From Paraglaciecola sp. (GTDB taxonomy: Bacteria; Pseudomonadota; Gammaproteobacteria; Enterobacterales; Alteromonadaceae): DNA of 63,192 nucleotides. Below are positions 8,467 through 17,642 of the stretch, in pieces. Position 1 is the stretch's first letter. Each line of letters opens with the position of its first letter. The stretch is from the NCBI RefSeq assembly GCF_030730205.1, contig NZ_JANQVQ010000045.1, forward strand, positions 1-63,192. The letters are read 5' to 3'. The notes under the pieces are model-generated. The model was not told where the DNA came from and searched no databases. It worked only from the letters and a program-made list of their open reading frames with translations. The position numbers were made by a program, and so were the translations under genes.

Positions 8467-11400
8467 ATGGACATCAATGAACCTAAAGAAAAAGGCTTAA
8501 TAGCGTTTTTCGCGAATAACCCTGTGGCTGCCAATTTAATGATGTTTTTTATCATTGTTATGGGCCTAGTGAGTTACTTCACGATACAGCGCCAGATGTT
8601 TCCCAATATTGAAATTAATTACATCAATATCAGTGCTACCTACCGCGGCGCCTCCCCCCAAGAAATTGAAGAAAGCATATTAGTTAAAATCGAAGAATCT
8701 TTAAAAGATATCACTGAGATTAAAAAACTCGTTGGCCGTGCTTTTCGTGATAGCGGCAGTATTAGTCTAGAAATTTATCCTGATGAAAAACTAACGGACG
8801 TACTCGACAAGGTTAAAGCTCGAGTCGACAGTATTGCCACCTTTCCTGCCGACATGGAGCCCGTGCAAGTATCGCAAGCCGAGTTTAAACAAGATGTGAT
8901 TGAGATGTCATTGGTGGGCGATGTCCCGCTGACCGAACTCAAACCCTTAGCCAAGCAAATTGAAAACGAATTATTAGAGCTCGATAACATCTCTCTGACA
9001 TCCGTTAGTGCGCCAGATGACGAGATTGCCATAGAAATTTTGCCTGATGTGCTGCGTAAATATAATTTATCCCTAAGTGATGTCAGTGCTGCCATACGCC
9101 GCCATTCTGCCAATTTTTCAGCCGGCCAAATTCGCACTGAAGCGGGCCTTATCTCTGTGAGGGTTGAAAACCAATATTACAACGGCGAAGAATTTGGCCA
9201 AATTCCCATTAAAATAGGCGCAAATGGTGCAAAAGTGCTGTTGCAAGACATTGCCACCATTTCAGATGGTTTTACCGAAGGTGAGCGCTATTTTAAATAC
9301 AGCGGCCAAAATGCCATTTTTATGGACGTCAAAGCCACCAAAGCGCAAAACATCATTCCTGTTGCGCAGTCTGTGCACAGTTACATCGAGCAGAAAAATA
9401 AAAGTTTACCCGCCGGATTAGAATTGAAAGTGTTGGTCGATATGACGTACTACCTCAATGGTCGTCTTGACATGATGCTTAAAAACCTTGTTCAAGGGGC
9501 TATTTTGGTTGCCATCTTGCTCTCCATTTTTTTACGCTTTCGTTTAGCATTTTGGGTAATGATGGGTTTGCCCGTGTGTTTTCTTGGCGCAGTGATGATG
9601 ATGCCGATATTGGGTGTCAGTATTAACGTACTGTCACTGTTCGCCTTTATCATGGTGCTGGGGATTGTGGTAGACGACGCGATCGTCATTGGAGAAAGTG
9701 CCTACAGTGAAATAGAAGAAAAAGGCGGCGGTGTTGATAACGTCGTACGCGGCGCTAAAAAAGTCGCGACGCCGGCAACCTTTGGGGTACTCACTACCAT
9801 CGCAGTATTTGCCCCAACGGTATTTTCATCAGGTCCAGAAGGTCAGTTTTTTTATAATATCGCCTCTGTGGTTATCTTATGTCTGATATTTAGCTTAATT
9901 GAATCAAAATGGATCCTGCCTGCCCATATTGCTCATATTAACTTTAAACCCATCAAACCCGGTAGCTGGCGCGAACGTTTCAACAAAAAGTTCTTTGGCT
10001 TTGTCAACGGCCCCTACAAAAATTTTGTGAGCAAGTGTATTGATTGGCGCTACCTCACTTTTGCCGTTTTTATTGCGCTTTTAATGTTGAGTAAAGCCTT
10101 GTACGACGCTAATTATGTACGCTTTATCCCCACTCCCAAAGTACCCAGTGACTTTCCTTCTGTTATGATCGAAATGAACGAAAACGTGTCTGACTCGGCT
10201 ACTATTGATGCCTTAAAAACCATTGAAAAAGTCATCATGGATATCGAACAACAAACCAAGGACGAATACGGAAAAGGCATGATTAGAGATATTCTCGCCT
10301 TTAACCAAAGTCGCACCGAGGCCCGCATCGTTGCCCCCTTAGTTGGTGAAGACGAACGTGTGTTTGATACCTTCGAATTAGCCAGAAAGTGGCGGGAAGC
10401 CATCCCCGTTATCCCGGGCTTAAAATCAATGACGGTATATGACGATCTAAACGGAGGCGGTAGTGATGGTGAGTTCGGCTATCTGTTGTATGGTCCCGAC
10501 GTGGACACCCTTAATGCGGCAGGTTTGCAATTTATCGCCATGTTGCAACAGCAAGAAGGTCTCTACGACATCAGTTCGACTATTGACCCTGCCAGCAAAG
10601 AGATCCAACTTGAACTACTACCCGTGGCGTATGACTTAGGTTTGAATTTATCCAGCATTGCTAGTCAAGTGGGGGCCAGTTTTTACGGTGACCAATCGCA
10701 ACGCGTAATACGTGGTGGTGAAGAAGTACGCGTCATGGTGCGTTATCCCAAGCTTACTCGGGAGCGCTTTGCTGCCTTAAAGTACACCGTTATCACCACA
10801 CCTAGCGGCCAAGAAGTATTGCTAGGTGATGTTGTTACCTTGAGTGAAAAACCGGGGATCAGTTACATACGCCGCGAAAGTGGTTACCGTAGTGTGTATG
10901 TGTTTGGTTCTATTGATGAAGAAACCATCGAACCCAACGAAGTGGTTGAAGCCATTGAAGAAAAATTATTGCCACAGTTAAAAGAAGACTATCCTTCGGT
11001 TAAAACCGAATTAGGGGGCTCGGTAGAAGAACAACAAGCGCAACAAAACGAGCAAATGTTATTCTTTATTGCCGGCATGATCATGGTTTACATCTTGTTA
11101 GCCGTGCCGCTAAAAAGCTATGGCCAACCACTGATTATTATGTCAGTTATTCCTTTCAGTTTAACGGGCGCAATATGGGGTCATTTTGCCTTTGGCATGG
11201 ACCTGAGCATGATGTCGATATTCGGCCTTATCGCTGCAGCTGGGGTGGTGATTAACGACAGTCTGGTAATGACAGACTTTGTTAATCAGCGCCGCGCTCA
11301 AGGTTTTTCAATTCGTGACGCCGTATCAGAAGCTGGAACGGCACGCTTTAGAGCAATTACGCTTACCTCGATCACGACCTTCTTTGGTGTTGTGCCCATA

Positions 11401-11619
11401 ATGTTTGAACCTAGTATGCAAGCTAAATTTGTTGCGCCGATGGCAAACGCACTCGGCTTCGCGGTACTTTACGCAACCTTAGTCACCTTGGTTTTGGTGC
11501 CTTGTTTGTACATGGTACTGGAAGACATAAAAGCAGGCTTTGTCAAAATTGGGGGCTTTATTTCACGTCTGTTTCGACGTAAAAAAGCCTCAGTTGAAAT
11601 CAGCCACTCACAGATATAA
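8467..11619 (+). CDS. RND efflux permease (HAE1-like)
   Basis: This is a 1050-residue, twelve-helix inner-membrane proton antiporter of the AcrB superfamily. TM1 lies near residues 20-40, two large periplasmic loops follow TM1 and TM7, and TM4 carries VVDDAIVIGE with the paired aspartates of the proton relay. In TM10 the equivalent segment reads GVVINDSLVMTDF, so the lysine of AcrB TM10 (KNAI) seems replaced by Asn, as in some distant RND groups. Drug, lipid or other export is possible; the substrate cannot be inferred. It is followed directly by a strong terminator. Confidence 0.93.
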   Translation: MDINEPKEKGLIAFFANNPVAANLMMFFIIVMGLVSYFTIQRQMFPNIEINYINISATYRGASPQEIEESILVKIEESLKDITEIKKLVGRAFRDSGSISLEIYPDEKLTDVLDKVKARVDSIATFPADMEPVQVSQAEFKQDVIEMSLVGDVPLTELKPLAKQIENELLELDNISLTSVSAPDDEIAIEILPDVLRKYNLSLSDVSAAIRRHSANFSAGQIRTEAGLISVRVENQYYNGEEFGQIPIKIGANGAKVLLQDIATISDGFTEGERYFKYSGQNAIFMDVKATKAQNIIPVAQSVHSYIEQKNKSLPAGLELKVLVDMTYYLNGRLDMMLKNLVQGAILVAILLSIFLRFRLAFWVMMGLPVCFLGAVMMMPILGVSINVLSLFAFIMVLGIVVDDAIVIGESAYSEIEEKGGGVDNVVRGAKKVATPATFGVLTTIAVFAPTVFSSGPEGQFFYNIASVVILCLIFSLIESKWILPAHIAHINFKPIKPGSWRERFNKKFFGFVNGPYKNFVSKCIDWRYLTFAVFIALLMLSKALYDANYVRFIPTPKVPSDFPSVMIEMNENVSDSATIDALKTIEKVIMDIEQQTKDEYGKGMIRDILAFNQSRTEARIVAPLVGEDERVFDTFELARKWREAIPVIPGLKSMTVYDDLNGGGSDGEFGYLLYGPDVDTLNAAGLQFIAMLQQQEGLYDISSTIDPASKEIQLELLPVAYDLGLNLSSIASQVGASFYGDQSQRVIRGGEEVRVMVRYPKLTRERFAALKYTVITTPSGQEVLLGDVVTLSEKPGISYIRRESGYRSVYVFGSIDEETIEPNEVVEAIEEKLLPQLKEDYPSVKTELGGSVEEQQAQQNEQMLFFIAGMIMVYILLAVPLKSYGQPLIIMSVIPFSLTGAIWGHFAFGMDLSMMSIFGLIAAAGVVINDSLVMTDFVNQRRAQGFSIRDAVSEAGTARFRAITLTSITTFFGVVPIMFEPSMQAKFVAPMANALGFAVLYATLVTLVLVPCLYMVLEDIKAGFVKIGGFISRLFRRKKASVEISHSQI

Positions 11620-11630
11620 ATCTATCCCCT

Positions 11631-11653
11631 AAAAGCGCCGCAAGGCGCTTTTT
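11631..11653 (+). terminator. Rho-independent terminator of the RND operon
   Basis: AAAGCGCC and GGCGCTTT pair around a GCAA tetraloop and run into a T-tract, twelve bases after the permease stop codon. This is a textbook intrinsic terminator. Confidence 0.9.
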
Positions 11654-12240
11654 ATCGCTTTGCAAATTAATGATGTCGCTGTTATTGCTGGGCGTAATGA
11701 GGAGAGGCCTAGCAGAGCTAGTCTGAAAATGATTGAAATGACTCAAGCTAGCGCAACCCTATTAAAAACACACTTGGCTCTTAGACTCTCCTTGTTTCAA
11801 GCGAAGGGCAGCCTTTTTTAATCTGAGCTGTTGTTATAACTCAACAGGTGTCCACTCCTGCTCTTGTTTACATGTCTGACGTCGAGCACGCTATTTGAAT
11901 GCGTAGTGATGCAATGCATACTGCTAGGTAAACCGCTTATATCTGAACACACTAGGGCCTGTAGATGGCCTCCTCCATTCTTGCATAAGTAAACAGGTTG
12001 TTTTGACAATGAGGCTTGCTTTCTTCTCGGTTTCATTCTGCATTCCATATCTAAAACTGAGTGAATACAATGACCTGTGAAAGATGCTTAGTATAAAAAG
12101 ATCAAGTATATTGGTGCTAATTGCACAAAAATCATCCTTACAATAAGAACAAGTCAAAATGAACACAATAACATCGCATCCAAAGTATGACCGGGTCACG
12201 CTATACTCGCGCTTTATGACCGTAAGGTATTAAGTCGTTT
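11654..12240. other. Non-coding gap before the wHTH-STAND regulator
   Basis: About 590 bases without a convincing gene. Two minus-strand open frames here have low-complexity, Cys- and Phe-rich translations, no ribosome site and no family resemblance. The last 60 bases presumably hold the regulator's promoter. I see no clear RNA gene or repeat. Confidence 0.5.
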
Positions 12241-15200
12241 ATGTCTGAAAAGCTCGCTCTTTTTTACATCGGTGACTGGCAAGTTACGCCCAATACCAAT
12301 ACCTTACGTAAAGGCGATATGCTCAAACAACTTGAGCCCAAAGCCATGGACGTGCTCATTGCCCTTTGCCAGCAGCAAGGGGAAGTCCTAAGCGCTGATG
12401 AAATTGTCGAACATTGTTGGGGCAACGCTGAACTCGGCGACAACCCTGTGCACAAAGCCATCAATCAACTGCGCAAAGCCTTTGACGATAAACCCAGCCA
12501 GCCCACTTATATCGAAACCATTCGTAAACGTGGTTATCGCATAGTTGCCAAGCTTAACTTCCCCTTAAATGATGAATTAAAAGCCCAGCAAAGTAGTTGG
12601 CAAGGCGAGTCGCCGTTTCCTGGTTTAAGTGCCTTTGAACCCAACGAGGCCGACGTATTTTTTGGTCGTAACGAGCAAATCAGCACGCTGCTAGAGCGGG
12701 TGTCCAAACAAGTGAGTTTTGGCCGCGCTTTTTGTTTGATCCTCGGCCCCAGTGGCACCGGTAAATCGTCATTAATTAATGCCGGTGTGCTGCCTAAATT
12801 ACTGCACCATAACGGGTATGATGGTATTGGTGTGGTGTCGTATACCAGTTTAGATTTTGCTGATATTAACCAAAACCGCTTATTTATTGATTTGGCCTCT
12901 GCCCTACTCGATTGGGATATTGCTGATCAACCAGTGTTCTCCGGACTCAGCGCTGATAGCTTAGCTGAGCAATTGCAACACGATTGCCAAGCCGTGCTCA
13001 GCCAATGTAAACAGGCATTAAGCAATAGGCCAGCACTGTTTGCCAAACCATTGTTGTTTTTGTTTATCGACCGTCTTGAAGTTTTGCTTTCGTCGCCCTT
13101 GTTTAGTGATGCAGAACGTAGCCTGTTTTTAACAGTTATTGAAACATTGGCGACCTCAGGTTGCATTTTGGTATTTAGCGCCTGTCGTAATGACTTTTAC
13201 CCTTTAGTGGTTAGCCACCCAAGCTTAATGGCCGGTAAAGACCATGGTGCCCATTTTGATTTGTTGCCGCCCACCCGCGGTGACCTAATGCAAATGATCC
13301 GCTTGCCCGCCATTGCCGCCAATTTAAGCTGGTCGCACGATCCGAGTAGCGCCATGGCGCTGGATGAAATTTTATGTGCTGAAGCGGCGCAACATCCTGA
13401 CTCACTGCCAATGTTGCAATACACCCTACAAGAGCTGTATTTGCAACGCAGTAGTGCTAACGAATTACAGTTTTCTGTGTATCAAACCTTAGGCGGTATT
13501 GAAGGGGCCATCGGTAAAAAAGCGGAAGAGATTTACCAGCAACTGCCCCCAGAGCAACAAAGCCAACTTGCTTATGTCTTGTCGCTGTTAGTCACCTTAA
13601 ACCCCGATGGCGAAACCATTACCAGTCGCGCAGCTCGTTGGGCGCAGCTAAGCCAAGCCAGCCAAAACGCGTTTGTACAAGCCATGGTCGACAGTCGTTT
13701 ATTTGTCTCTCACCTGCAAAATAACGAAGCCTGTTTTAGTTTGGCTCATGAAGCACTATTACGCCGCTGGACTAGAGCCAGTGAGTGGATTGCCGATCAT
13801 CAAGACAGCCTAGCGATTAAAAGCCGTTTACAGCAACTCTGCCAGCGCTGGTTAAATGAAGGCAAAAGCACCGCCTATTTATTGGCCGAAGGCAAACCTT
13901 TACAAGAGGCCTTAAGCCTGCAACACAGCAGCACCTTTAGTCTAGACAACAACGAGCAGGCGCTTATCCAACGTTCAGTAAAACGAGCCAAAACCAAACG
14001 CTGGTCAACGGGTGTAGCCATTCTAATGCTTTGTATCCTTAGCTTTACCTCGGTATTAATGAGCATAAAAAGCCAAGAATCACAAAACGTCGCCCAACAA
14101 AAAAGGTTAGAGGCAGAAAGTTTGTTGGGTTTTATGGTGGGCGAATTTGCCGACAAGCTGCGCAGCGTAAAACGCATGGACTTACTTGATGGTATTAGCA
14201 ATAAAGCCTTGGAGTATTTTAGCCAGCAAGATGAGATAACTGAAAACACCTCACTTTTACCTTTTGCAAATAAAGAACAAAATTTTAAAGCTCGCTTTCA
14301 ACACGCACAAACCTTAGGGGCTATGGGCGAAGTGGCCTACAGCCGAGGAAAAAATGACGAAGCTCAGCAAGCGTTCTCAGCCGCTAAAGTCATCTTAGAT
14401 ACATTGTATGCACAACAACCCAATAATATGGAACTGCTAAAAACCTCAGGCGCCAATGCTTTTTGGTTAGGGCAACTTGCTTATGAGCAAAGCAACTTTG
14501 CGAATGCTCAACCTATGTTTCAATTATATCGAGATTATAGTAAGGCGATGAATGAACTTGAGCCTGATAATGTCGATAGCTGGATGGAGCTGGCATATGC
14601 TCAAAGTGGTTTAGGCGCATTGTACTTATTAACCAACAATTACACTGAATCTGAATTGGCCTACGAGCATTCCATCGAGCTTATGCAGAAAGCATTGATT
14701 GCACAACCAGAGAATAATCTGATTAGAACCAACCTTGTTGATGTTTATTCTTGGCTGGCAACAACAGAGCAAAATTTAGGCAATATAGCCCATGCTTTAA
14801 GGCTTCATCAGCAGGGCCAACAAGACTTAGAGTTAATATTAGAGAATGAGCCAAACAACGCCAATACCATGGAACTATTGGCCTATTCATTTTGGCATCA
14901 GGCGAGAATACAAAATTATAAAGGAGAATTTACTCACTCAGCCAATAATACCCAGCGTGCGGCAGAAATACTGAAAGCCATTCTAATTCAAGATCCTGAT
15001 AATGAATTATGGCAAGAACGTTATCTCAGTCTTCAAGTTTTTAGTATTTTACTGAATGCTAAAATCCATAAAGAAGACATCGATGAATCATCTAAAATGG
15101 AACAAATTACCAATAATTTGTTTAGCAAAATTATAACGCGGGTAGATTTGCCCATAATGATGATTAAGTATTATCAACGACACAATAAATGGCAAAAAAG

Positions 15201-15543
15201 TAAGTCACTGATTGAACAAACAGATATTTATTTTGATAACTATACAAAGCAAGATGAGCCCAATTTTATCGTTACCAAAGCTGAGTTAAAGATTCTACAA
15301 GCCTATCAAGCTAAGTTTACTGGTATTAACGCCGAAGTTAGCCTTAAATGCAGTCAAGCAATTGCATTACTTGAACCCTTGGTTTCAAAAAGCTTAAATA
15401 TCGAATACTTGTTTCCTTTCGTAAAAGCGCATAGTTGCCTCAAAACCCTGTCTAAAATACCTAGTCAATTGGCATCGCTTAATGCGATGGGAGTGACTTC
15501 TTTTGACTTTGAAGACTCTTTGCAGCAAACCATTAATCAATAA
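12241..15543 (+). CDS. Winged-helix / nSTAND ATPase / TM / TPR regulator
   Basis: This is a 1100-residue multidomain protein. Residues 5-105 form an OmpR/CadC-type winged helix (LEPKAMDVLIALCQQQGEVL, then IETIRKRGYRIVAKL). Residues from about 125 to 560 form a STAND-type NTPase module: SPFPGLSAFEPNEADVFFGR leads into Walker A GPSGTGKSS at 169-177, and FIDRLEVLL near 275-283 is the Walker B-like strand. A single membrane helix lies at about 586-608 (STGVAILMLCILSFTSVLMSI). The remainder is TPR-like helical repeat and would be periplasmic if the DNA-binding half is cytoplasmic. This layout suggests a one-component membrane regulator that senses a protein or peptide through its TPRs and uses ATP to switch. 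The target is unknown; the neighbouring DP-EP-like gene is the best candidate. Confidence 0.88.
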   Translation: MSEKLALFYIGDWQVTPNTNTLRKGDMLKQLEPKAMDVLIALCQQQGEVLSADEIVEHCWGNAELGDNPVHKAINQLRKAFDDKPSQPTYIETIRKRGYRIVAKLNFPLNDELKAQQSSWQGESPFPGLSAFEPNEADVFFGRNEQISTLLERVSKQVSFGRAFCLILGPSGTGKSSLINAGVLPKLLHHNGYDGIGVVSYTSLDFADINQNRLFIDLASALLDWDIADQPVFSGLSADSLAEQLQHDCQAVLSQCKQALSNRPALFAKPLLFLFIDRLEVLLSSPLFSDAERSLFLTVIETLATSGCILVFSACRNDFYPLVVSHPSLMAGKDHGAHFDLLPPTRGDLMQMIRLPAIAANLSWSHDPSSAMALDEILCAEAAQHPDSLPMLQYTLQELYLQRSSANELQFSVYQTLGGIEGAIGKKAEEIYQQLPPEQQSQLAYVLSLLVTLNPDGETITSRAARWAQLSQASQNAFVQAMVDSRLFVSHLQNNEACFSLAHEALLRRWTRASEWIADHQDSLAIKSRLQQLCQRWLNEGKSTAYLLAEGKPLQEALSLQHSSTFSLDNNEQALIQRSVKRAKTKRWSTGVAILMLCILSFTSVLMSIKSQESQNVAQQKRLEAESLLGFMVGEFADKLRSVKRMDLLDGISNKALEYFSQQDEITENTSLLPFANKEQNFKARFQHAQTLGAMGEVAYSRGKNDEAQQAFSAAKVILDTLYAQQPNNMELLKTSGANAFWLGQLAYEQSNFANAQPMFQLYRDYSKAMNELEPDNVDSWMELAYAQSGLGALYLLTNNYTESELAYEHSIELMQKALIAQPENNLIRTNLVDVYSWLATTEQNLGNIAHALRLHQQGQQDLELILENEPNNANTMELLAYSFWHQARIQNYKGEFTHSANNTQRAAEILKAILIQDPDNELWQERYLSLQVFSILLNAKIHKEDIDESSKMEQITNNLFSKIITRVDLPIMMIKYYQRHNKWQKSKSLIEQTDIYFDNYTKQDEPNFIVTKAELKILQAYQAKFTGINAEVSLKCSQAIALLEPLVSKSLNIEYLFPFVKAHSCLKTLSKIPSQLASLNAMGVTSFDFEDSLQQTINQ

Positions 15544-15611
15544 AATAAAAGGACCATGCAAGGCCAGTACATTTTTCATCCTTAAAAAGCAAACTTAGGA
15601 GTAATTAACAA

Positions 15612-15989
15612 ATGAACCAAAAATCAATAGCACCTGAAAAGCCCTTTAGAGTAGAAGTGGATATCACAACTACGCCACCTACATACACCTACTATAATCG
15701 AAGAGGTGTCAATTGTGACGGTTCAGTCAGCGTAACCGAAGCGAACACCGCAGTGAGTTATAGCTTGATCAATAACACTAACAATCTAATTTTTGCTGCA
15801 CCAATTATTGAAGCTGAAGATCCTAGCGACCTCACTATTTTGATTTCCAATAATCAGCAAACAATCACCTTCTATGATAAAGATCTCACCAACGAATCAG
15901 TATGCATAAAATTAGTGGTAGTAAAACCTACTGTGCCAACCAATCCTTACGTTAGTCTCGATCCCATTATGAGAAATGTGCCAAATTAG
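15612..15989 (+). CDS. Small DP-EP-family-like beta protein
   Basis: This is a 125-residue protein with no signal peptide or membrane segment. It looks all-beta: FRVEVDITTTPPTYTYYNRRG, then a Ser/Thr-rich strand set, and a C-terminal SLDPIMRNVPN. The pattern of an early PP-x-[YF]-x-Y motif and a terminal DP-x-I/M-x-N resembles the small DP-EP (DUF1888) family seen in Shewanella and related marine genera; this is from memory and not searched. AGGAG lies ten bases before the ATG. It begins 68 bases after the large regulator and probably shares its transcript. Function is unknown for the family. Confidence 0.62.
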   Translation: MNQKSIAPEKPFRVEVDITTTPPTYTYYNRRGVNCDGSVSVTEANTAVSYSLINNTNNLIFAAPIIEAEDPSDLTILISNNQQTITFYDKDLTNESVCIKLVVVKPTVPTNPYVSLDPIMRNVPN

Positions 15990-16286
15990 ATTATCTACAT
16001 TGGCAATCTCAATAAATATGTCTTCGCGCTAGTACTCAGTTGCTAGCTTTTTTACTTCCTTCATTCCCATACTCACTCTACCGAAAACATTCCGTCATAA
16101 ATTAAACTATTAAAAACAACAAGTTAAAATCAGAAGATTACCGGAAGGTTAAAGTACATCGATTTATCTACACTTCATTCCATCGAATTGAGCAGAACAC
16201 ATTCTGTTCAAATAAAGCCAAGTGCCAAAGGCAATGAGTCGTCTTTTGTAGTTGTAAAATAAACAGCAAATGTTGGAGAGAAATCA

Positions 16287-16472
16287 ATGAAACTGATACT
16301 AGTCATTTATATCGGCTTGCTTACCTTGTTAGGCTATGTGGTTCAACTAGGTTTACCCACCCAGAATTTAACACTGGCCTTTATCGCACTGAACATCGTT
16401 TTTTTACCCATCATCATCGCTTACTTGCTCAAGTTTTATTTCACTTTCTCATTACGGCATAAAAATTACTAA
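16287..16472 (+). CDS. Small two-helix membrane protein
   Basis: This is a 61-residue protein dominated by two hydrophobic segments (about residues 2-20 and 29-53) with a positively charged tail, HKNY at the end. A good ribosome site (GGAGAG, six bases before the ATG at 16287) supports translation. I do not recognise the family. It sits between the DP-EP-like gene and the diguanylate cyclase gene; the 297 bases upstream hold no other gene. It might be a small modulator of a membrane partner, but nothing in the sequence says which. Confidence 0.55.
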   Translation: MKLILVIYIGLLTLLGYVVQLGLPTQNLTLAFIALNIVFLPIIIAYLLKFYFTFSLRHKNY

Positions 16473-16591
16473 TAAAAACATGTGGTTAAGATAATAAGAC
16501 GAGCAGAAGCGTAGCACTTCAACGTCCTACTACAGTGACGTAAATCAACAAGTCTTCGTGTAAACAATGTGCGTAAGTTAAGGAAGTAACG

Positions 16592-17584
16592 ATGTCTGAC
16601 TTTAAAAAAATAAAAACGTATGACGCATACAACACTGAGCAAAACTCGATAGTAGAGCGTTTTGCTATTCCACTGTCCAACGCCAAAATGGGCTCGTTTA
16701 TCAGCATGATCAATGTCATCGCAGAGGGGATTTTTGTGGTGAACGCCGATGGCGTTATCGAAGTCATCAACCCTATCGCAGCCAAATACTTTGGTAACTC
16801 ACAAGATAAATTAGTCGGACAAAAGTGGTTTCATTACTTGCATGACCGTCACCGTGAACATTACGAATATATTTTTTTAAATTGGAAAGACAACAATAAA
16901 CTTCCTCTTAATCACGGTCCTAAAGAGGTTTTGTTAAATCGCGCCGATGGCTCGTGGTTAGAAGCTGATTTATCGATTTCATGTTTGCCAGAAAGCTTAA
17001 CTGATAATGCCCCACTATTTGTTGGTGTAGTGCATAACCTAACCAGCCATAAAGCGGAATATAGCGAATTACGCCGCCAAGCGAGCACTGATCATTTAAC
17101 GGGCTTAGCCAATCGTTTTAACTTAGAAAAAACCCTAAATTCGAGCTGGAACGACTGTTTAATGCATGCTCAGCCACTGAGTCTAATATTGATAGATGTG
17201 GATTATTTCAAACACTTTAACGACCAATTTGGTCATGTCAATGGTGACAAATGTCTACAGCGAATTGCGCAAACTATTAATAGTTGCCTGCCTTCACGAG
17301 ATGCCCTAGCTGCCCGCTATGGCGGCGAAGAATTTGCGATTATATTACCGCGTAGTCATGCACCAAATGCTGAAACAGTGGCCAGGCGTATTCAGCAACA
17401 AATTAGTATTCTTAATTTTAGTGATTTAGGCTTGCCTGCCAACTTTAGAATAAGTGTGAGCCAAGGTATTGCATGTGAGCACAATGGCCAATACCGCACC
17501 CCTGAAGCATTGATATGCGCAGCGGATACCGCGCTTTACCGCGCCAAGTCAGAAGGCAGAAACAGAATTAACCTAAGTTTATAA
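16592..17584 (+). CDS. PAS-GGDEF diguanylate cyclase
   Basis: This is a 330-residue cytoplasmic signalling protein. A PAS domain spans about residues 35-150 (FVVNADGVIEVINPIAAKYFG, ending in a PAC-like VGVVHNLTSHKAEYSELRR). The GGDEF domain spans about 165-328, starting with STDHLTGLANRFNLE and carrying the intact active-site motif RYGGEEF. The upstream RxxD inhibitory site is not preserved (SRDALAARYGGEEF lacks correctly spaced Arg and Asp), so product inhibition at that site is unlikely. It should make c-di-GMP in response to a PAS-sensed cue, ligand unknown. A terminator follows. Confidence 0.92.
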   Translation: MSDFKKIKTYDAYNTEQNSIVERFAIPLSNAKMGSFISMINVIAEGIFVVNADGVIEVINPIAAKYFGNSQDKLVGQKWFHYLHDRHREHYEYIFLNWKDNNKLPLNHGPKEVLLNRADGSWLEADLSISCLPESLTDNAPLFVGVVHNLTSHKAEYSELRRQASTDHLTGLANRFNLEKTLNSSWNDCLMHAQPLSLILIDVDYFKHFNDQFGHVNGDKCLQRIAQTINSCLPSRDALAARYGGEEFAIILPRSHAPNAETVARRIQQQISILNFSDLGLPANFRISVSQGIACEHNGQYRTPEALICAADTALYRAKSEGRNRINLSL

Positions 17585-17600
17585 CGATCAACATCCTTGG

Positions 17601-17640
17601 CCAATGGTGGCGGATGACACTCCGCCCCTTGGTCTTTTTT
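17601..17640 (+). terminator. Intrinsic terminator after the PAS-GGDEF gene
   Basis: CCAATGGTGGCGG (17601-17613) pairs imperfectly with CCGCCCCTTGG (17622-17632) and is followed by a run of Ts. It lies between the convergent cyclase and VIT genes and has its T-run on the plus strand. Confidence 0.75.
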
Positions 17641-17642
17641 AT

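Noticed and set aside
11818-12199. Overlapping minus-strand open frames of 76 and 91 codons upstream of the wHTH-STAND gene.
   Set aside because: Low-complexity translations rich in Cys, Phe and Ser, no ribosome site and no family resemblance; they look like chance frames in a non-coding gap.
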